This document shows, one piece after another, positions 62,840 to 64,000 of a DNA stretch of 64,000 nucleotides (position 1 is its first letter; each line of letters opens with the position of its first letter). The position numbers were made by a program, and so were the translations under genes. The notes beneath the pieces were generated by a model. It was not told the DNA's origin. It made no database searches and saw only the letters and a program-made list of their open reading frames with translations. The stretch is taken from NCBI RefSeq assembly GCF_030160455.1, contig NZ_BSOJ01000015.1, forward strand, positions 124,001 through 188,000, in the 5' to 3' direction. Source of the stretch: Limnobacter litoralis (GTDB lineage Bacteria > Pseudomonadota > Gammaproteobacteria > Burkholderiales > Burkholderiaceae_B).

Positions 62840-63113
62840 GGTTGTCCTTCCAGTAAATGGAGATGGTGTCGCCTGCCTTGCCGCCCGAAAAGGACATGGA
62901 CAGGAAGGGGTTCTTGGCCACAGATGGCCCCCAGAACGAGTGGAGTACCACTTTGTCGTTGCACATTACTTTGACTTCATTGATGTACCAGGCAGGAATG
63001 ACACTGCCATCCGGATTTTTTCGATACCCGGTTTCCATCTGGTGTGCAATCAAGGCCTTCACATCGACCTTGTCGCCGCGCACACGGGCGCGAATACGCA
63101 TCGGATCACTCAT
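62802..63113 (-). CDS. soxZ: Thiosulfate oxidation carrier complex protein SoxZ
   Basis: A 103-residue immunoglobulin-like protein that pairs with SoxY. The family pattern IRARVRGDKVDVKALIAHQMETG at the start, NEVKVMCNDKVVL in the middle, and the terminal WKDNHGDSRTD are typical. No signal peptide; it is co-exported with SoxY. GGAG lies eight bases before the ATG at 63113. The 3' end overlaps soxA by 38 bases. Confidence 0.96.
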   Translation of the reverse strand: MSDPMRIRARVRGDKVDVKALIAHQMETGYRKNPDGSVIPAWYINEVKVMCNDKVVLHSFWGPSVAKNPFLSMSFSGGKAGDTISIYWKDNHGDSRTDSVQVS

Positions 63114-63131
63114 GTTTCTTGCTCCGTCTGT

Positions 63132-63608
63132 TTAACCGCCGCAGCCACCCAGGGTGACCTTGACTTCTTTTTTTGCGAAATAGTATTTGCCGTCGGTGGA
63201 TTTCACCATGGCAAACACGTCACCTGTCTTGTTCATTTTCACGCGAATATTGACCTCTGCATCGGTGCCCTGCGGGATCAGGAATTTCGAGGACAGCACG
63301 GCCGGATTGTTGGCAATCAACAGGTACATCTCAGAGGTGTTCAACACACTGCTCATGGCGCCCAACGGCACCACCGCGCCGTTTTCAGCGATGTCGGGGG
63401 CAATCACCTTGACATCCTGGGACTCCTGGGGCAATTCGCCTTTCAATGTCTTGTAAAACTCGTCCATGCTTTTCGCATCGAACTGGGCGGGGCTGTTTTC
63501 AAACTCGGCAAAGGCCAGGCTTGGCACCAGCAAACCAGCGGCAGCAGCAAGACGATATGCAGTTACCGCACTGGCGAATTTCAGTAAATCTCGTCGTTCA
63601 GAATTCAT
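63132..63608 (-). CDS. soxY: Thiosulfate oxidation carrier protein SoxY
   Basis: A 158-residue sulfur carrier. The twin-arginine signal SERRDLLKFASAV exports the SoxYZ pair. The C-terminal GGCGG swinging arm (residues 154-158) carries the Cys that holds sulfur intermediates. It is 18 bp before soxZ and leads the Y-Z-A-X-B order on the minus strand. Sequence and end motif make this firm. Confidence 0.97.
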   Translation of the reverse strand: MNSERRDLLKFASAVTAYRLAAAAGLLVPSLAFAEFENSPAQFDAKSMDEFYKTLKGELPQESQDVKVIAPDIAENGAVVPLGAMSSVLNTSEMYLLIANNPAVLSSKFLIPQGTDAEVNIRVKMNKTGDVFAMVKSTDGKYYFAKKEVKVTLGGCGG

Positions 63609-63623
63609 GGTCCAATCAACCTC

Positions 63624-64000
63624 TTAAAAATTGCTGTCTTCCATTTGATGAAATATCCGCTGCACATTCAATTGATGCACCTCAACCTCTTTGTCGGTCA
63701 AATCAGGGTGCTTCTCCTTCAGGCTTTTGGTCAATTCATCAATAATTTCAACCTCGTTGTCGCCACGTTCCATGGCAATGTAAATCTGCTCTTGCAAACC
63801 GCTGAAGTAGTCGAAATTGCGTTTGATCCAATCCGGATTCAAGACCCCATACGAGGACACGTAATACACCGGTGGCGTTTTGTCGTAAACCTGTTTGCCG
63901 AGAAAGGCGATTTGCTTGAGAAAGTCACCGTCCAGCAGGTTAGGCACACGCCGCGGCTGTACCAGGCTGTTAACCCAAAACACCCCCAGATCTGCATTGC
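63624..64000 (-). CDS. C-terminal part of a protein upstream of soxY (runs off window)
   Basis: About 125 residues are visible; the frame is open to the right edge with no stop, so the 5' part lies outside. Features are FWVNSLVQPRRVPNLLDGDFL, VYYVSSYGVLNPDWI, and an acidic helical tail VHQLNVQRIFHQMED. It resembles the end of sox-linked MBL-fold metallohydrolases (SoxH-like), but the metal-binding part is not in the window, so this is a guess. A GTG at 63983 is unlikely to be the start. It lies 15 bp upstream of soxY on the same strand and probably shares its transcript. Confidence 0.6.
   Translation of the reverse strand, partial: NADLGVFWVNSLVQPRRVPNLLDGDFLKQIAFLGKQVYDKTPPVYYVSSYGVLNPDWIKRNFDYFSGLQEQIYIAMERGDNEVEIIDELTKSLKEKHPDLTDKEVEVHQLNVQRIFHQMEDSNF

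Overview
The window looks like chromosomal DNA of a free-living Betaproteobacterium in the Burkholderiales. Supporting signs are a phasin (polyhydroxyalkanoate granules), a soxYZAXB thiosulfate-oxidation cluster, ArgA, the MetR/MetE pair, UbiB-like and Orn/Lys/Arg decarboxylase genes of betaproteobacterial type, and moderate GC. A Limnobacter-like thiosulfate oxidiser would fit, but that is inference from gene content only. I see no rRNA, tRNA, CRISPR array, insertion sequence, prophage or integrase. Genes are dense and every intergenic gap is under 300 bases.

Layout. 1-8.7 kb: end of a phasin gene, a CinA-like molybdopterin-binding protein, an EI24 membrane protein, the helicase HrpA, then argA and a metC-type lyase. 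8.7-16.4 kb: a large PLP decarboxylase, an unrecognised membrane protein, dCTP deaminase, two unrecognised proteins, a proline-iminopeptidase-like hydrolase and the Fe-S carrier ApbC/Mrp. 16.7-17.4 kb: rubrerythrin with a separate 54-residue rubredoxin. 17.4-22.5 kb: DUF2804 protein, a repeat protein with a LapA-like retention module, and two divergent DUF445 membrane proteins. 22.6-30.4 kb: hydrolases, ferredoxin-NADP reductase, a hybrid histidine kinase, and a small membrane protein plus metallo-beta-lactamase-fold lipoprotein behind a perfect inverted repeat. 30.5-36.7 kb: ABC1 kinase, methyltransferase, thioesterase, FliL-like protein, spermidine-synthase-like protein, and an SDR/acyl-CoA dehydrogenase pair.

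36.7-44 kb: divergent metR-metE with a MetR box, thiolase, KefB/C-type antiporter and MscS channel. 44-52.3 kb: signalling block with an EAL protein, a hybrid kinase whose last receiver is cut short, a saccharopine-dehydrogenase-like reductase, and a large Cache/PAS hybrid kinase. 52.3-56.5 kb: a lipoprotein and a zinc/manganese uptake block (DUF2946 protein, porin, ZnuA, ZnuB) without an ATPase gene. 56.5-64 kb: aldehyde dehydrogenase and acetolactate-synthase-like TPP enzyme, then soxB, soxX, soxA, soxZ, soxY and the end of a further gene running off the right edge, all on the minus strand.

Functional themes are inorganic sulfur oxidation (sox), methionine/cysteine metabolism (metC, metE, metR), redox and oxygen defence (rubrerythrin, rubredoxin, Fpr), acyl-CoA metabolism (thiolase, dehydrogenases, thioesterase, phasin), and sensory control by three hybrid kinases and one cyclic-di-GMP phosphodiesterase candidate.
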